Of a stretch of DNA of 64,000 nucleotides, positions 35,618-43,453 are shown piece by piece. The notes below the pieces were generated by a model. The model was not told the origin of the DNA, did not search any database, and worked only from the letters and a program-made list of their open reading frames with translations. The position numbers and the translations under genes are program-made. This DNA is from an uncultured Eubacteriales bacterium (GTDB lineage: Bacteria; Bacillota; Clostridia; Oscillospirales; Acutalibacteraceae), in contig CAKSQO010000001.1 of the NCBI GenBank assembly GCA_934486615.1, positions 165,966-229,965 of the forward strand, given 5' to 3'. Every line of letters starts with the position of its first letter. Positions within the stretch are counted from its first letter, which is position 1.

Positions 35618-36003
35618 ATATAGTCGCCGTGTGCGCACTCGGGATAATCGCGGCGGCGCTTTGCACCGTTTTCAGGCAGTATGCGAAGGAGTACTCCGTC
35701 GCCGTCGCGGCAGTCTGCGGCTGCACGATCGCCGCTGTGTGTGTTGCAGCCGCTGTTCCTGTTATTGCGGCGCTGCGGGACGCGGCCGAAGTGTCCGACT
35801 CGGTTGCGCCCTACATCGCCGCGATGCTCAAGAGCGTCGGCGTGTGCTGTATCGCGGGCTTTGCCTCGTCGATATGCTCCGACTGCGGCGAAAAGTCGAT
35901 AGCGGAAAAGGTGGAGCTTGCCGCGCGTGTAGCGATAGCTTTGATTTATTCGCCGATACTGCTTGATTTGCTGAAGACAGCTATGGAGATGATAAAAAGC
36001 TGA
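35614..36003 (+). CDS. spoIIIAD: SpoIIIAD, sporulation membrane protein
   Basis: The 129-residue polytopic membrane protein is homologous to SpoIIIAC, with an extra membrane segment. Conserved blocks are LKSVGVCCIAGFASSICSDCGE and KVELAARVAIALIYSPILL. Its ATG overlaps the spoIIIAC stop as ATGA. Confidence 0.93.
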   Translation: MNIVAVCALGIIAAALCTVFRQYAKEYSVAVAAVCGCTIAAVCVAAAVPVIAALRDAAEVSDSVAPYIAAMLKSVGVCCIAGFASSICSDCGEKSIAEKVELAARVAIALIYSPILLDLLKTAMEMIKS

Positions 36004-36004
36004 T

Positions 36005-37120
36005 ATGAAAAAGCTGGTTTGTTTGCTTGCAGCAGTCGCCGTCGCGGCGCTTTTCCCGATCTGTGCTGCGGCGGAAAGCGAAACCGAGCGCATCGCCGAC
36101 GACTTCGGCGTGGGGGAGCTCGGAAAGGCGCTCGACGACGACACTCTTAAAGTGCTCGATAATGCGGGAATAAGCGCGGACGAGCCCGAGGGAATTGCGG
36201 ACGTCGATATACTTGCGCTGTTCGGTCAAGCGGCGGCAAAGGCTCTTGCCGATTACAAAGCACCGCTAACCTCGCTTGCGGCAATGGTCGTTATCGCTGT
36301 CGTTGCGTTCACCGCGCGGCAGGTGTCGTTCCCCGTCGGGTGGGGCGAGGACATAGTCGGCGTGATGTCCGCAGCTGCGGCTGCGGCGGCCGTTGCGATA
36401 CCGATATCGTCCCTTATCTCGGAAAGTGCCGAAGTCTGCACCTCGGCGACCGTGTTTGCAAACGCCTTTATCCCCGTGTTCGCCGCCGTGACTGCCGCGT
36501 CGGGCTTCACGGCCATAGCGGGAACATACTCGGCGCTGATGTTCGCGCTTTGTCAGGCGCTGGCACTGTTGGCTGACAGTGTGTTCGTGCCCATGTGCGG
36601 CATGATGACTGCACTGGCAGTATGCACAGGTCTTGACAGCACGAGGTTTGACCTCGTCGGCGGGGTGAAGAAAGCGGTTACAGCGGGGCTGTCGGCTGTT
36701 TTGGCGGTGTTCGGCGGCGTGCTTGGGCTGCAGACAAGCCTTTCGTCGGCGACGGACACGCTCGGGCTGCGCACGGCAAAGACGGTTGTTTCTGCCGCCG
36801 TCCCTGTCGCGGGCGGAGCGGTCGCCGACTCACTCTCGGTCATCGCGGGCAGCGTATCACTCGTAAAAAGCGCGGTGGGCGCTTACTCGGCGCTGGCTCT
36901 GACGCTTATGCTGCTGCCCGTGGTGCTGAAGCTCACGCTGTGGCGGCTCGCGATCGCACTCGGCGCAGCTGTGTTTGACGCGCTCGGGTGCATGGCCGGA
37001 GCAAAGCTCGTGCGTTCGCTTTCGGCGGTCATCGGCATAATGCTCGCGATAACGGCGAGCTTCGCGGTCGCTGTCACGGTGTCGGTCCTGCTCGTGCTGA
37101 AAGCGGGGTCGGGAGCTTGA
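36005..37120 (+). CDS. spoIIIAE: SpoIIIAE, polytopic sporulation channel protein
   Basis: The 371-residue protein has an N-terminal signal sequence (KKLVCLLAAVAVAALF ... AAAES), an acidic extracytoplasmic region and about eight membrane segments. SpoIIIAE is the permease-like member of the channel. It starts 1 bp after the spoIIIAD stop and shares its TGA with the TTG start of spoIIIAF. Confidence 0.92.
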   Translation: MKKLVCLLAAVAVAALFPICAAAESETERIADDFGVGELGKALDDDTLKVLDNAGISADEPEGIADVDILALFGQAAAKALADYKAPLTSLAAMVVIAVVAFTARQVSFPVGWGEDIVGVMSAAAAAAAVAIPISSLISESAEVCTSATVFANAFIPVFAAVTAASGFTAIAGTYSALMFALCQALALLADSVFVPMCGMMTALAVCTGLDSTRFDLVGGVKKAVTAGLSAVLAVFGGVLGLQTSLSSATDTLGLRTAKTVVSAAVPVAGGAVADSLSVIAGSVSLVKSAVGAYSALALTLMLLPVVLKLTLWRLAIALGAAVFDALGCMAGAKLVRSLSAVIGIMLAITASFAVAVTVSVLLVLKAGSGA

Positions 37121-37590
37121 ACACCCTTGCAAAAGCGGCAGTCGATGTTTGCGTCGTCGCGGTGATAGCGGCGGCTGTGCGCCTTATTCTGCCGCAAAAT
37201 AAGCTCGGCAAATCGGTGCGGGCTGTATGCGACCTGACCGTCGCTGCCGCGGCGGCAGGCATAGTATTCGCCGTATTCGGCTCGGGTATCGCACTGCCGG
37301 ATATGGGCGCGGTCAGTTCAGCCGACTTTTCAAGCGCCGCCGCATACATCTACGACCGCACCGAGCAGAGCGCTGCTGACGCTTTGCGCGAAAAAGCCGA
37401 AAAAACTTTGTCCGAACTCGGCATATTTGACGCCGATATAAGCATAGATTTTGACAGAAGCGGCGCTTATCCGCAGGTGCAGTCGGTCAAGGTCGGCATA
37501 AGCGGCGGCTTCGATACGGCGAAAGTCGCAAGTGACTTAAGCAGCGCTCTCGGCGAAAAGTGCGACGTGTATATAAAGGAGGAGGGGTAA
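37117..37590 (+). CDS. spoIIIAF: SpoIIIAF, sporulation membrane protein
   Basis: From a TTG at 37117, overlapping the spoIIIAE stop as TTGA, the protein is 157 residues with two N-terminal membrane segments and an extracytoplasmic domain. The start is set by GGGGTCGGGAG upstream and by the family N-terminus. The frame is open further upstream, but that part overlaps spoIIIAE and has no membrane segments. Confidence 0.88.
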   Translation: MNTLAKAAVDVCVVAVIAAAVRLILPQNKLGKSVRAVCDLTVAAAAAGIVFAVFGSGIALPDMGAVSSADFSSAAAYIYDRTEQSAADALREKAEKTLSELGIFDADISIDFDRSGAYPQVQSVKVGISGGFDTAKVASDLSSALGEKCDVYIKEEG

Positions 37591-37591
37591 A

Positions 37592-38143
37592 ATGAATTTA
37601 ATGCGAAAATTAAACGAGATGCTGCGCTCAAAAAAAGGCGGCAGCGTGCTCGTTATCCTCGCTGTTGCGGGAATGGCGCTTATCTTTCTCTCAACCCTGA
37701 AGCCGCAAGGCTCAACGAAGCAGGCCTCCTCCGACAGCGGTTTTGAATACGCCGACAAGCTTGAAAGCGAGCTTGCAGCAGTAGTTTGCAAGATAACGGG
37801 GGAGAAGGACGCGCGCGTGTTCATCAGCCTTGAAAGCTCGGAGCAAAAGGTCTACGCCGACGCGCTCAAGCGCTCAAACGGCACGACCGAGAACACGACC
37901 GACGGCTCGGGCAGCAAAAAGGAGCAGAAGGACAACACCGAGCAAAGCTATATAATCGTCGAGGACTCCGACGGCAAGCAGGAGGCGCTGGTCGTCACCA
38001 CCGTCGCGCCCGTCGTGCGCGGAGTGGTCGTCGTCAGCTCCTTTGCGGACAACTCCGCCGTGAGCGAGCGGATAGTCGAGGCTGTTACGACGGCGCTTAA
38101 TATATCATCAAAAAAAGTTTGTGTTGTGGAGGGCTTGGAATAA
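37592..38143 (+). CDS. spoIIIAG: SpoIIIAG, ring-forming sporulation protein
   Basis: The 183-residue protein has one membrane segment (about residues 20-37) and an extracytoplasmic ring-building-motif domain (EAVTTALNISSKKVCVVEG). SpoIIIAG forms a large ring in the intermembrane space. GGAGGAGG precedes the ATG. Confidence 0.93.
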   Translation: MNLMRKLNEMLRSKKGGSVLVILAVAGMALIFLSTLKPQGSTKQASSDSGFEYADKLESELAAVVCKITGEKDARVFISLESSEQKVYADALKRSNGTTENTTDGSGSKKEQKDNTEQSYIIVEDSDGKQEALVVTTVAPVVRGVVVVSSFADNSAVSERIVEAVTTALNISSKKVCVVEGLE

Positions 38144-38682
38144 TGAATGCAGGTGTAAAGAAGCTGTTCGTCAGGAAAAGGGTAATGCTGTCGGTCATGC
38201 TCGTCGTGCTCGCGGCGGCGATATACGTCAACTGGAAGTACGCGGGCGCAAACGGCGGGCTTAACGTCGCGTCAAAGTCGTCGAGCAAGAACGGCTCGGC
38301 CGAGTACGTCGCGACGAGCAACGTCAAAATCGACAACGAGTATTTCACCTCCGCCAAGGCCGACCGCGAGAAAGCCTACGCCGACGCGCTGGCCGACTTT
38401 GCCGACATCGAAAACAGCGCCAAAGCAAGCGAGGACGAGAAAGCGCTCGCCTACAAGGCTCACATCGCAATGGTTGAGCGGCAGGAGAAGCAGACTAACA
38501 TCGAAACGCTTGTAAAAGCCAAAGGCTTTGCCGACTGCGTGACAGTCATAAACGACGACAATGTTACGGTCGTCGTCAGCTCGGAGGAGCTGTCAAACTC
38601 CGAAATGCTGCAAATTCAGGACATCGTTTCCGACAACTGCAAGGTTGAGCTTAAGAATATTAAAATAATAAATATAAAATAA
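38143..38682 (+). CDS. spoIIIAH: SpoIIIAH, ring-forming sporulation protein that pairs with SpoIIQ
   Basis: The 179-residue bitopic protein has a membrane segment at about residues 13-30 and an extracytoplasmic ring-building domain that in Bacillus binds forespore SpoIIQ. The ATG overlaps the spoIIIAG stop in TAATG and follows GGAGGGC. The final domain AKGFADCVTVINDDNVTVVV, shown in part, is typical. It ends the operon. Confidence 0.94.
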   Translation: MNAGVKKLFVRKRVMLSVMLVVLAAAIYVNWKYAGANGGLNVASKSSSKNGSAEYVATSNVKIDNEYFTSAKADREKAYADALADFADIENSAKASEDEKALAYKAHIAMVERQEKQTNIETLVKAKGFADCVTVINDDNVTVVVSSEELSNSEMLQIQDIVSDNCKVELKNIKIINIK

Positions 38683-38684
38683 TG

Positions 38685-38713
38685 TTGTTATCGCGCCGAA
38701 TGTGTGCTATAAT
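38685..38713 (+). promoter_or_regulatory. Promoter of the Asp23-family gene
   Basis: TTGTTA (38685-38690) and TATAAT (38708-38713) are 17 bp apart with an extended TGC before the -10. It makes asp23 independent of the sporulation operon. Confidence 0.75.
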
Positions 38714-38739
38714 ATTTTGTAACAAGGGAGGTTAATGCT

Positions 38740-39096
38740 ATGAATATAAATAAAAACACGACTCAATGCGTCGTCCTTTCCGAAGATGTTATAACCAAAA
38801 TAGTTACCGTCGCCGCGCTCGATGTCGACGGCGTATGCGATATGGCTTCGGCCGGTGATATAAAAAAGCTGTTCAAAAGCGGCACGCTCGGCTCGGTCAG
38901 GGTCAACAAGGTCGACGGCGCTTTCGCCATCGACGTTTATATCAAGCTCAAGGTCGGCGCTAAGATTGCTTCCGTCTGCGAAAAGGTGCAGCAGAGCGTT
39001 AAAAAGGCCGTGCAGAATATGACCGGTCTGCCTGTAACCCAGGTCAATGTCCACGTTGTCGACATCGACATTGAGGAAGAGCTTGCCGCGATGTAA
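38740..39096 (+). CDS. Asp23/Gls24-family envelope stress protein
   Basis: The 118-residue protein has the Asp23 core (VITKIVTVAALDVDGVCDM and VTQVNVHVVDIDIEEE, in part). It resembles Bacillus YqhY, which sits at the same place before nusB. It is cytoplasmic or membrane-associated, with suggested links to cell-envelope or lipid homeostasis. It has its own promoter, AAGGGAGG ribosome site and terminator. Confidence 0.9.
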   Translation: MNINKNTTQCVVLSEDVITKIVTVAALDVDGVCDMASAGDIKKLFKSGTLGSVRVNKVDGAFAIDVYIKLKVGAKIASVCEKVQQSVKKAVQNMTGLPVTQVNVHVVDIDIEEELAAM

Positions 39097-39132
39097 ACAA
39101 AGGGCTTTTTAAGCCGCTTTTATAATGAATTA

Positions 39133-39200
39133 CAGCCCGCCTGCCGGCGGCCGATCGGCGAATTAACTTTCGCTTTGGCTCGCTTAAGGCGGGCTGATTT
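39133..39200 (+). terminator. Terminator after the Asp23-family gene
   Basis: CAGCCCGCCT (39133-39142) and AAGGCGGGCTG (39186-39196) pair around a GC-rich arm and are followed by ATTTTTG. Confidence 0.7.
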
Positions 39201-39253
39201 TTGTATAAAAATAAAAATATTCACCAAAAAGTGTATATTTCTCATTTTTGATG

Positions 39254-39282
39254 TTGAAATCATCGCGCGTTTGTTATATTAT
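39254..39282 (+). promoter_or_regulatory. Promoter of the nusB operon
   Basis: TTGAAA (39254-39259) and TATTAT (39277-39282) are 17 bp apart, about 80 bp before nusB. Confidence 0.6.
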
Positions 39283-39365
39283 TTATATTGATAAATTGTG
39301 TTTTATAAAAGCTACCGCTTGTCGGAGCGGTCATTCACCCGAGAGGGTATTCAGGAGGACGAAAA

Positions 39366-39770
39366 ATGCTTAACAGAAAAGCTGCGCGCGAGCTTGCGTT
39401 CGAAATAATATTTGAAAAGAACTTCCGCGACGAGCCTATCCCCGAGATAATCGCCGACGCGATCGAAGCGCGTCAGATAGTCGACGACGACTTTGCGCGC
39501 GAGACTGCAATGGGCGTGTGGAGCAATCTTGAAAAAATTGACGGGATTATTTCCGAAAATCTGCAGGGCTGGACCATCACCCGCATTTCAAAGGTCGCGC
39601 TTGCGATACTGCGCCTGTCGGTATACGAGATTATGTTCAGCGACGCGGTGCCCGTCAGCGTTTCGATAAACGAGGCGGTCGAGCTTGCGAAGAAGTTCGG
39701 CGGCGACGACGATCCGTCCTACATCAACGGCGTGCTCGGCAGCGTCGCCCGCGCCAAGGACGAGCAGTAA
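39366..39770 (+). CDS. nusB: Transcription antitermination protein NusB
   Basis: NusB binds boxA RNA with S10 and supports rRNA antitermination. The 134 residues contain the family blocks REALAFEIIFE-like RELAFEIIFEK, LQGWTITRISKVALAILRLSVYE in part, and AVELAKKFGGDDDPSYINGVLG in part. Its stop TAA runs into the start of the next gene. It heads a long housekeeping operon. Confidence 0.95.
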   Translation: MLNRKAARELAFEIIFEKNFRDEPIPEIIADAIEARQIVDDDFARETAMGVWSNLEKIDGIISENLQGWTITRISKVALAILRLSVYEIMFSDAVPVSVSINEAVELAKKFGGDDDPSYINGVLGSVARAKDEQ

Positions 39771-40702
39771 TGTTCTTAGGAATAGACACAAGCAACTACA
39801 CCACAAGCATTGCTGTTTACGACACCGAAAAAGGCGTTGTGCAGAACTTAAAACAGCTGCTCGACGTAAAACAGGGGCAGAGAGGGCTGCGCCAGTCGGA
39901 CGCGGTGTTCAGTCACACGGTCAATCTGCCGCAGCTTATCAGACAGCTTGACGCCGATATGTCACTTATCGAGGCCGTCGGCGTTTCTACCCGTCCGCGC
40001 GACGCGGAGGGCAGCTATATGCCGTGCTTTCTTGCCGGAAAAGCCGTCGCCGAGGGCATCGCAAGGGCGCTTGACAGGCCGCTGTTCACATTTTCGCATC
40101 AGGCGGGGCACATCGCCGCCGCGCTCTATTCGGCCGGCAAGCTGCCACTAAGACATGAGCGCTTTATCGCGTTCCATTTTTCGGGCGGCACAAGCGAAGC
40201 CGTGCTCTGCACGCCGTCCGACGACACCGTGTTTGCCTGCGAGGCAGTCGCAGCGAGCCTTGACCTGAAAGCCGGGCAGGCGATCGACCGCGCGGGCGTT
40301 ATGCTCGGACTTAAATTCCCTGCGGGCAGGGAGCTTGACGCACTTGCCCGACTTTCAAACAAAAGCTACAGCATCAAGCCGCCGTTCAAGGGCTATGACC
40401 CCTCGATCTCGGGGCTTGAAAACCGCTGCAAAAAGATGCTCGACTCGGGCGAAAGCCGCGATGACATCGCACGCTACGCCGTCGACTTTGTCCGCTGCGT
40501 GGTCGATAAAATGAGCGCCGACTGCCGCGCACGCTTCGGCGATATTCCGCTTATATATGCGGGCGGGGTCATGAGCAATTCGATAATTTCAGAATATATT
40601 TCAAAGAAGTTCGGCGGCAGCTTTGCTGATCCCGAGTTTTCGTCTGACAATGCCGCGGGCACCGCCGTGCTCGCCGCGATAAGGAGCGGTGCACTTGACT
40701 GA
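39770..40702 (+). CDS. TsaD-like (Kae1/Gcp family) paralogue
   Basis: The 310-residue protein belongs to the O-sialoglycoprotein endopeptidase / TsaD fold. It keeps the metal-binding pair in FSHQAGHIAAA and motifs FSGGTSEAV, KAGQAIDRAG and SSDNAAGTAVLA. It starts MFLGIDTSNYTTS. True TsaD makes the t6A37 tRNA modification, but this shorter form, next to nusB and xseA, is a separate clostridial paralogue of unknown role. It overlaps nusB by one base and xseA by 8 bp. Confidence 0.82.
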   Translation: MFLGIDTSNYTTSIAVYDTEKGVVQNLKQLLDVKQGQRGLRQSDAVFSHTVNLPQLIRQLDADMSLIEAVGVSTRPRDAEGSYMPCFLAGKAVAEGIARALDRPLFTFSHQAGHIAAALYSAGKLPLRHERFIAFHFSGGTSEAVLCTPSDDTVFACEAVAASLDLKAGQAIDRAGVMLGLKFPAGRELDALARLSNKSYSIKPPFKGYDPSISGLENRCKKMLDSGESRDDIARYAVDFVRCVVDKMSADCRARFGDIPLIYAGGVMSNSIISEYISKKFGGSFADPEFSSDNAAGTAVLAAIRSGALD

Positions 40703-41900
40703 TTTGGTTCTCTCGGTCTCTCAGCTCAATACTTACGTCAAAGGCATAATCGAGTCCGACCCGCTTATGCGTTCCGTCTATGTCGCCGGCGAAATTTCAA
40801 ACTTTGTCGACCACTATAAATCGGGGCACTTCTATTTGAGCCTGAAGGACAGCTCCGCCGCCGTTAAAGCCGTAATGTTCCGCATGTACGCACAGCGTGT
40901 GAAGTTCAAGCCGTTCGACGGAATGAAGGTCATCTGCCGCGGCCGGGTTTCGCTTTTCGAGCGCGACGGCTCGTATCAGCTTTACATTGAGGATATGCAG
41001 CCCGACGGAGTCGGCGCGCTTAAATTGGCGTTCGACCAGCTGGCGGAAAAGCTGCTGCTCGAGGGGCTGTTTGACGAGGGTAAAAAGAAGCCTATCCCGC
41101 CTCACCCCGCAAAAATTGCGGTGATAACCTCGCCGACAGGCGCGGCGGTGCAGGACATAATCAGCGTTATCGGCCGCCGAATGAGCGCCGCCGAGCTTAT
41201 CATGTGCCCCGTGCTCGTTCAGGGCGACGGCGCGGCTGCAAGCCTGCGGCACGCGGTCGACGAGGTAAATGCGCTTGACTGCGCCGACGTTATAATAATC
41301 GGCCGCGGCGGCGGGTCTATGGAGGATCTGTGGGCGTTCAATGACGAAGCGCTCGCGCGCGCTATATTCAATTCGAAAATACCCGTCATCTCCGCCGTAG
41401 GGCACGAGACTGACTTTACCATCTGCGACTTTGTTGCCGACCTGCGCGCACCGACGCCGTCGGCAGCCGCCGAGCTTGCCGTCGAATCAACGGACAGCGT
41501 GCTTGCAAGGCTTGCTCAGCTTGAAAAGTTGGCAACACGCGCTGTTGATAATATTTTGAAAATTCAGGCCGAGCGCTTGAAAAGCGTTGAAAATTCGCCG
41601 CTGCTCAAGTCGCCGCAGGCCTATGTCGACGGCTTGTACGAGCGCTTTGACTCCGTTTGCGGCTCGCTTGCCGCGGCGGGCAAGGCTGTGCTTGACACAA
41701 GCGCCGGTCAGCTTGCGCTCACCGCCGCGAAGCTTGACGCATACAGCCCGCTTAAAACGCTGTCGCGCGGCTATTCAATCGCCGCAAGGGGCAGCAGAGT
41801 CGTCCGCAGCGTTGACGAGCTTCGGGCGGGGGATAGAATTGACGTGCGCCTGTCAGACGGCGTAGCCGCATGTACCGTAAACAGTACCGAAAGGAAGTAG
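40695..41900 (+). CDS. xseA: Exodeoxyribonuclease VII large subunit
   Basis: XseA with XseB degrades single-stranded DNA. The protein has an N-terminal OB fold (VYVAGEISNFVDHYKSGHFY, in part), then the catalytic domain with ITSPTGAAVQDI, IIGRGGGSMEDLW and SAVGHETDFTICDFVAD, in part, and a C-terminal coiled coil. I prefer the TTG at 40695, eight bases after AAGGAG, giving MTDLVLSVSQLN; a GTG at 40689 is too close to that site. Length is about 400 residues, as expected. Confidence 0.93.
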   Translation: MTDLVLSVSQLNTYVKGIIESDPLMRSVYVAGEISNFVDHYKSGHFYLSLKDSSAAVKAVMFRMYAQRVKFKPFDGMKVICRGRVSLFERDGSYQLYIEDMQPDGVGALKLAFDQLAEKLLLEGLFDEGKKKPIPPHPAKIAVITSPTGAAVQDIISVIGRRMSAAELIMCPVLVQGDGAAASLRHAVDEVNALDCADVIIIGRGGGSMEDLWAFNDEALARAIFNSKIPVISAVGHETDFTICDFVADLRAPTPSAAAELAVESTDSVLARLAQLEKLATRAVDNILKIQAERLKSVENSPLLKSPQAYVDGLYERFDSVCGSLAAAGKAVLDTSAGQLALTAAKLDAYSPLKTLSRGYSIAARGSRVVRSVDELRAGDRIDVRLSDGVAACTVNSTERK

Positions 41901-41903
41901 CTT

Positions 41904-42119
41904 ATGGCTCAGATGAAATACAGCGAAATGATGACAAGGCTTGAAACGATAGTCGCCACCCTCGAAAAGGGCGACGTCGAGCTTGAAGCCGCTCTGGAGC
42001 TTTTTGACGAAGCGTCAAAGCTTATCAAGCAGTGCAACACGGTGCTGACCGAGTCGCGGCTTAAAATAACGCAGCTGAGCGAGCTTACCGCGGAGGGCAA
42101 CGATGAGCAGGATAATTGA
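41904..42119 (+). CDS. xseB: Exodeoxyribonuclease VII small subunit
   Basis: The 71-residue protein has the XseB motif YSEMMTRLETIVATLEKGDV and the helical LEAALELFDEASKLI. It partners XseA, whose gene ends 3 bp upstream. It overlaps the next gene by 17 bp. Confidence 0.93.
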   Translation: MAQMKYSEMMTRLETIVATLEKGDVELEAALELFDEASKLIKQCNTVLTESRLKITQLSELTAEGNDEQDN

Positions 42120-42969
42120 CGATTTCAAGCCGCTTATCGAAAAGCGCCTTGACGAACTGACCGCCGAGTGCGACTCGTCCTATGCTCGCGTGCTCGACGC
42201 TATGCGCTACAGCCTGCTTGCCGGCGGAAAGAGAATTCGCCCCGCGCTTGCAATGGAGTTTTGCCGTGTAAGCGGCGGCAAGGCGGGCGACGCGCTCGAC
42301 TTCGGCTGCGCAGTCGAGATGATACACACCTATTCGCTTATACACGACGATTTGCCGTGTATGGATAACGACGACTACCGCCGCGGCCGACTTTCGTGCC
42401 ACAAGGCGTTCGGCGAGGACATCGCATTGCTTGCGGGCGACGCGCTGCAGCCATTTGCCTTTGAGACTGTTGCTAACGCCGCTTTGCCGAGCGGCCGCAT
42501 CGCCGCCGCAACAAAGAGCCTTGCGCACTACTGCGGCTTAAACGGCATGGTCGGCGGCCAGATGATCGACATTTCCGGCGCTGCGGAAAACGATATAATC
42601 CGCCTGACCGCTATGTACAGCCTTAAAACCTCCGCGCTCATTCGCACCGCTTGCGAGCTTGGCTGCATTGCTGCGGGCAGAGTCGACCTATGTGCACATG
42701 CGGGCGAATTTGCCGAAAACCTCGGCCTTGCGTTCCAGATACGCGACGATATTCTTGACGTCATCGGCACCGCCGAGCAGCTGGGCAAGCCCATCGGCAG
42801 CGACGATAAAAACGGAAAGCCGACCTATGCTTCATTCTACGGTGTTGATAAAGCGGAGGCTTTTGTCAAAGAATATTCCGACAGGGCAAAAGCTTCTCTC
42901 GAGCCGTTCGGAGCGGCGGCAGACGACCTCAAAGAGCTTACCGACCTGCTTTCGGGCAGAAACTGCTGA
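42103..42969 (+). CDS. ispA: Polyprenyl (farnesyl/geranylgeranyl) diphosphate synthase
   Basis: This trans-prenyltransferase condenses isopentenyl diphosphate with allylic diphosphates. The 288 residues show the two Asp-rich motifs LIHDDLPCMDNDD and FQIRDDILDVIG, plus GGKRIRPALAM and GMVGGQMIDI. Chain length cannot be read with certainty; the size fits FPP or GGPP. It lies in the xseAB-ispA-dxs isoprenoid cluster. Confidence 0.92.
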   Translation: MSRIIDDFKPLIEKRLDELTAECDSSYARVLDAMRYSLLAGGKRIRPALAMEFCRVSGGKAGDALDFGCAVEMIHTYSLIHDDLPCMDNDDYRRGRLSCHKAFGEDIALLAGDALQPFAFETVANAALPSGRIAAATKSLAHYCGLNGMVGGQMIDISGAAENDIIRLTAMYSLKTSALIRTACELGCIAAGRVDLCAHAGEFAENLGLAFQIRDDILDVIGTAEQLGKPIGSDDKNGKPTYASFYGVDKAEAFVKEYSDRAKASLEPFGAAADDLKELTDLLSGRNC

Positions 42970-42984
42970 ATCGGGTATGAAAAT

Positions 42985-43440
42985 ATGAACATTTCTGATT
43001 TGATACACAATTATGTGCTCAACTGTGCCGTTATCGCGTGGGCGGCTGCTCAGGTTATCAAAACGCTGCTTGTGCTGTTTTTTTCGGGTAAGCTGCGCCT
43101 TGAACGTATGGTCGGCTCCGGAGGTATGCCGAGTGCTCACACGGCCTGCGTCTGCGCACTTGCTATAGCCACCTGTCGCGCAGCCGGCTTTGCATCTGTC
43201 GAGTTCGCGATCACCTTCGTGCTTGCAAGCGTTGTTATGTACGACGCGCTCAACGTCCGTCGTCAGGCAGGGGAGCACGCGAAGGCTATCAACGAGATTG
43301 CGACCGCTATAGACGAAATTGACGGCGAGTACGACCTGCTCGACATCGCCGAACTCAAAGAGCAGCTCGGTCACAAGCCGATGGAGGTGCTTGCGGGCGC
43401 GCTTCTCGGAATACTGACTGCTATGATACTTCCTATGTAA
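42985..43440 (+). CDS. Divergent PAP2-family membrane protein (YuiD-like)
   Basis: The 151-residue protein has about four membrane segments. It carries the reduced phosphatase motif GSGGMPSAHTACVCALA, which contains the SAH element of PAP2 enzymes. It is homologous to Bacillus YuiD. Between ispA and dxs it may act on a prenyl or lipid phosphate, but this is inference. Confidence 0.85.
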   Translation: MNISDLIHNYVLNCAVIAWAAAQVIKTLLVLFFSGKLRLERMVGSGGMPSAHTACVCALAIATCRAAGFASVEFAITFVLASVVMYDALNVRRQAGEHAKAINEIATAIDEIDGEYDLLDIAELKEQLGHKPMEVLAGALLGILTAMILPM

Positions 43441-43453
43441 AGGAAATGAAGTA

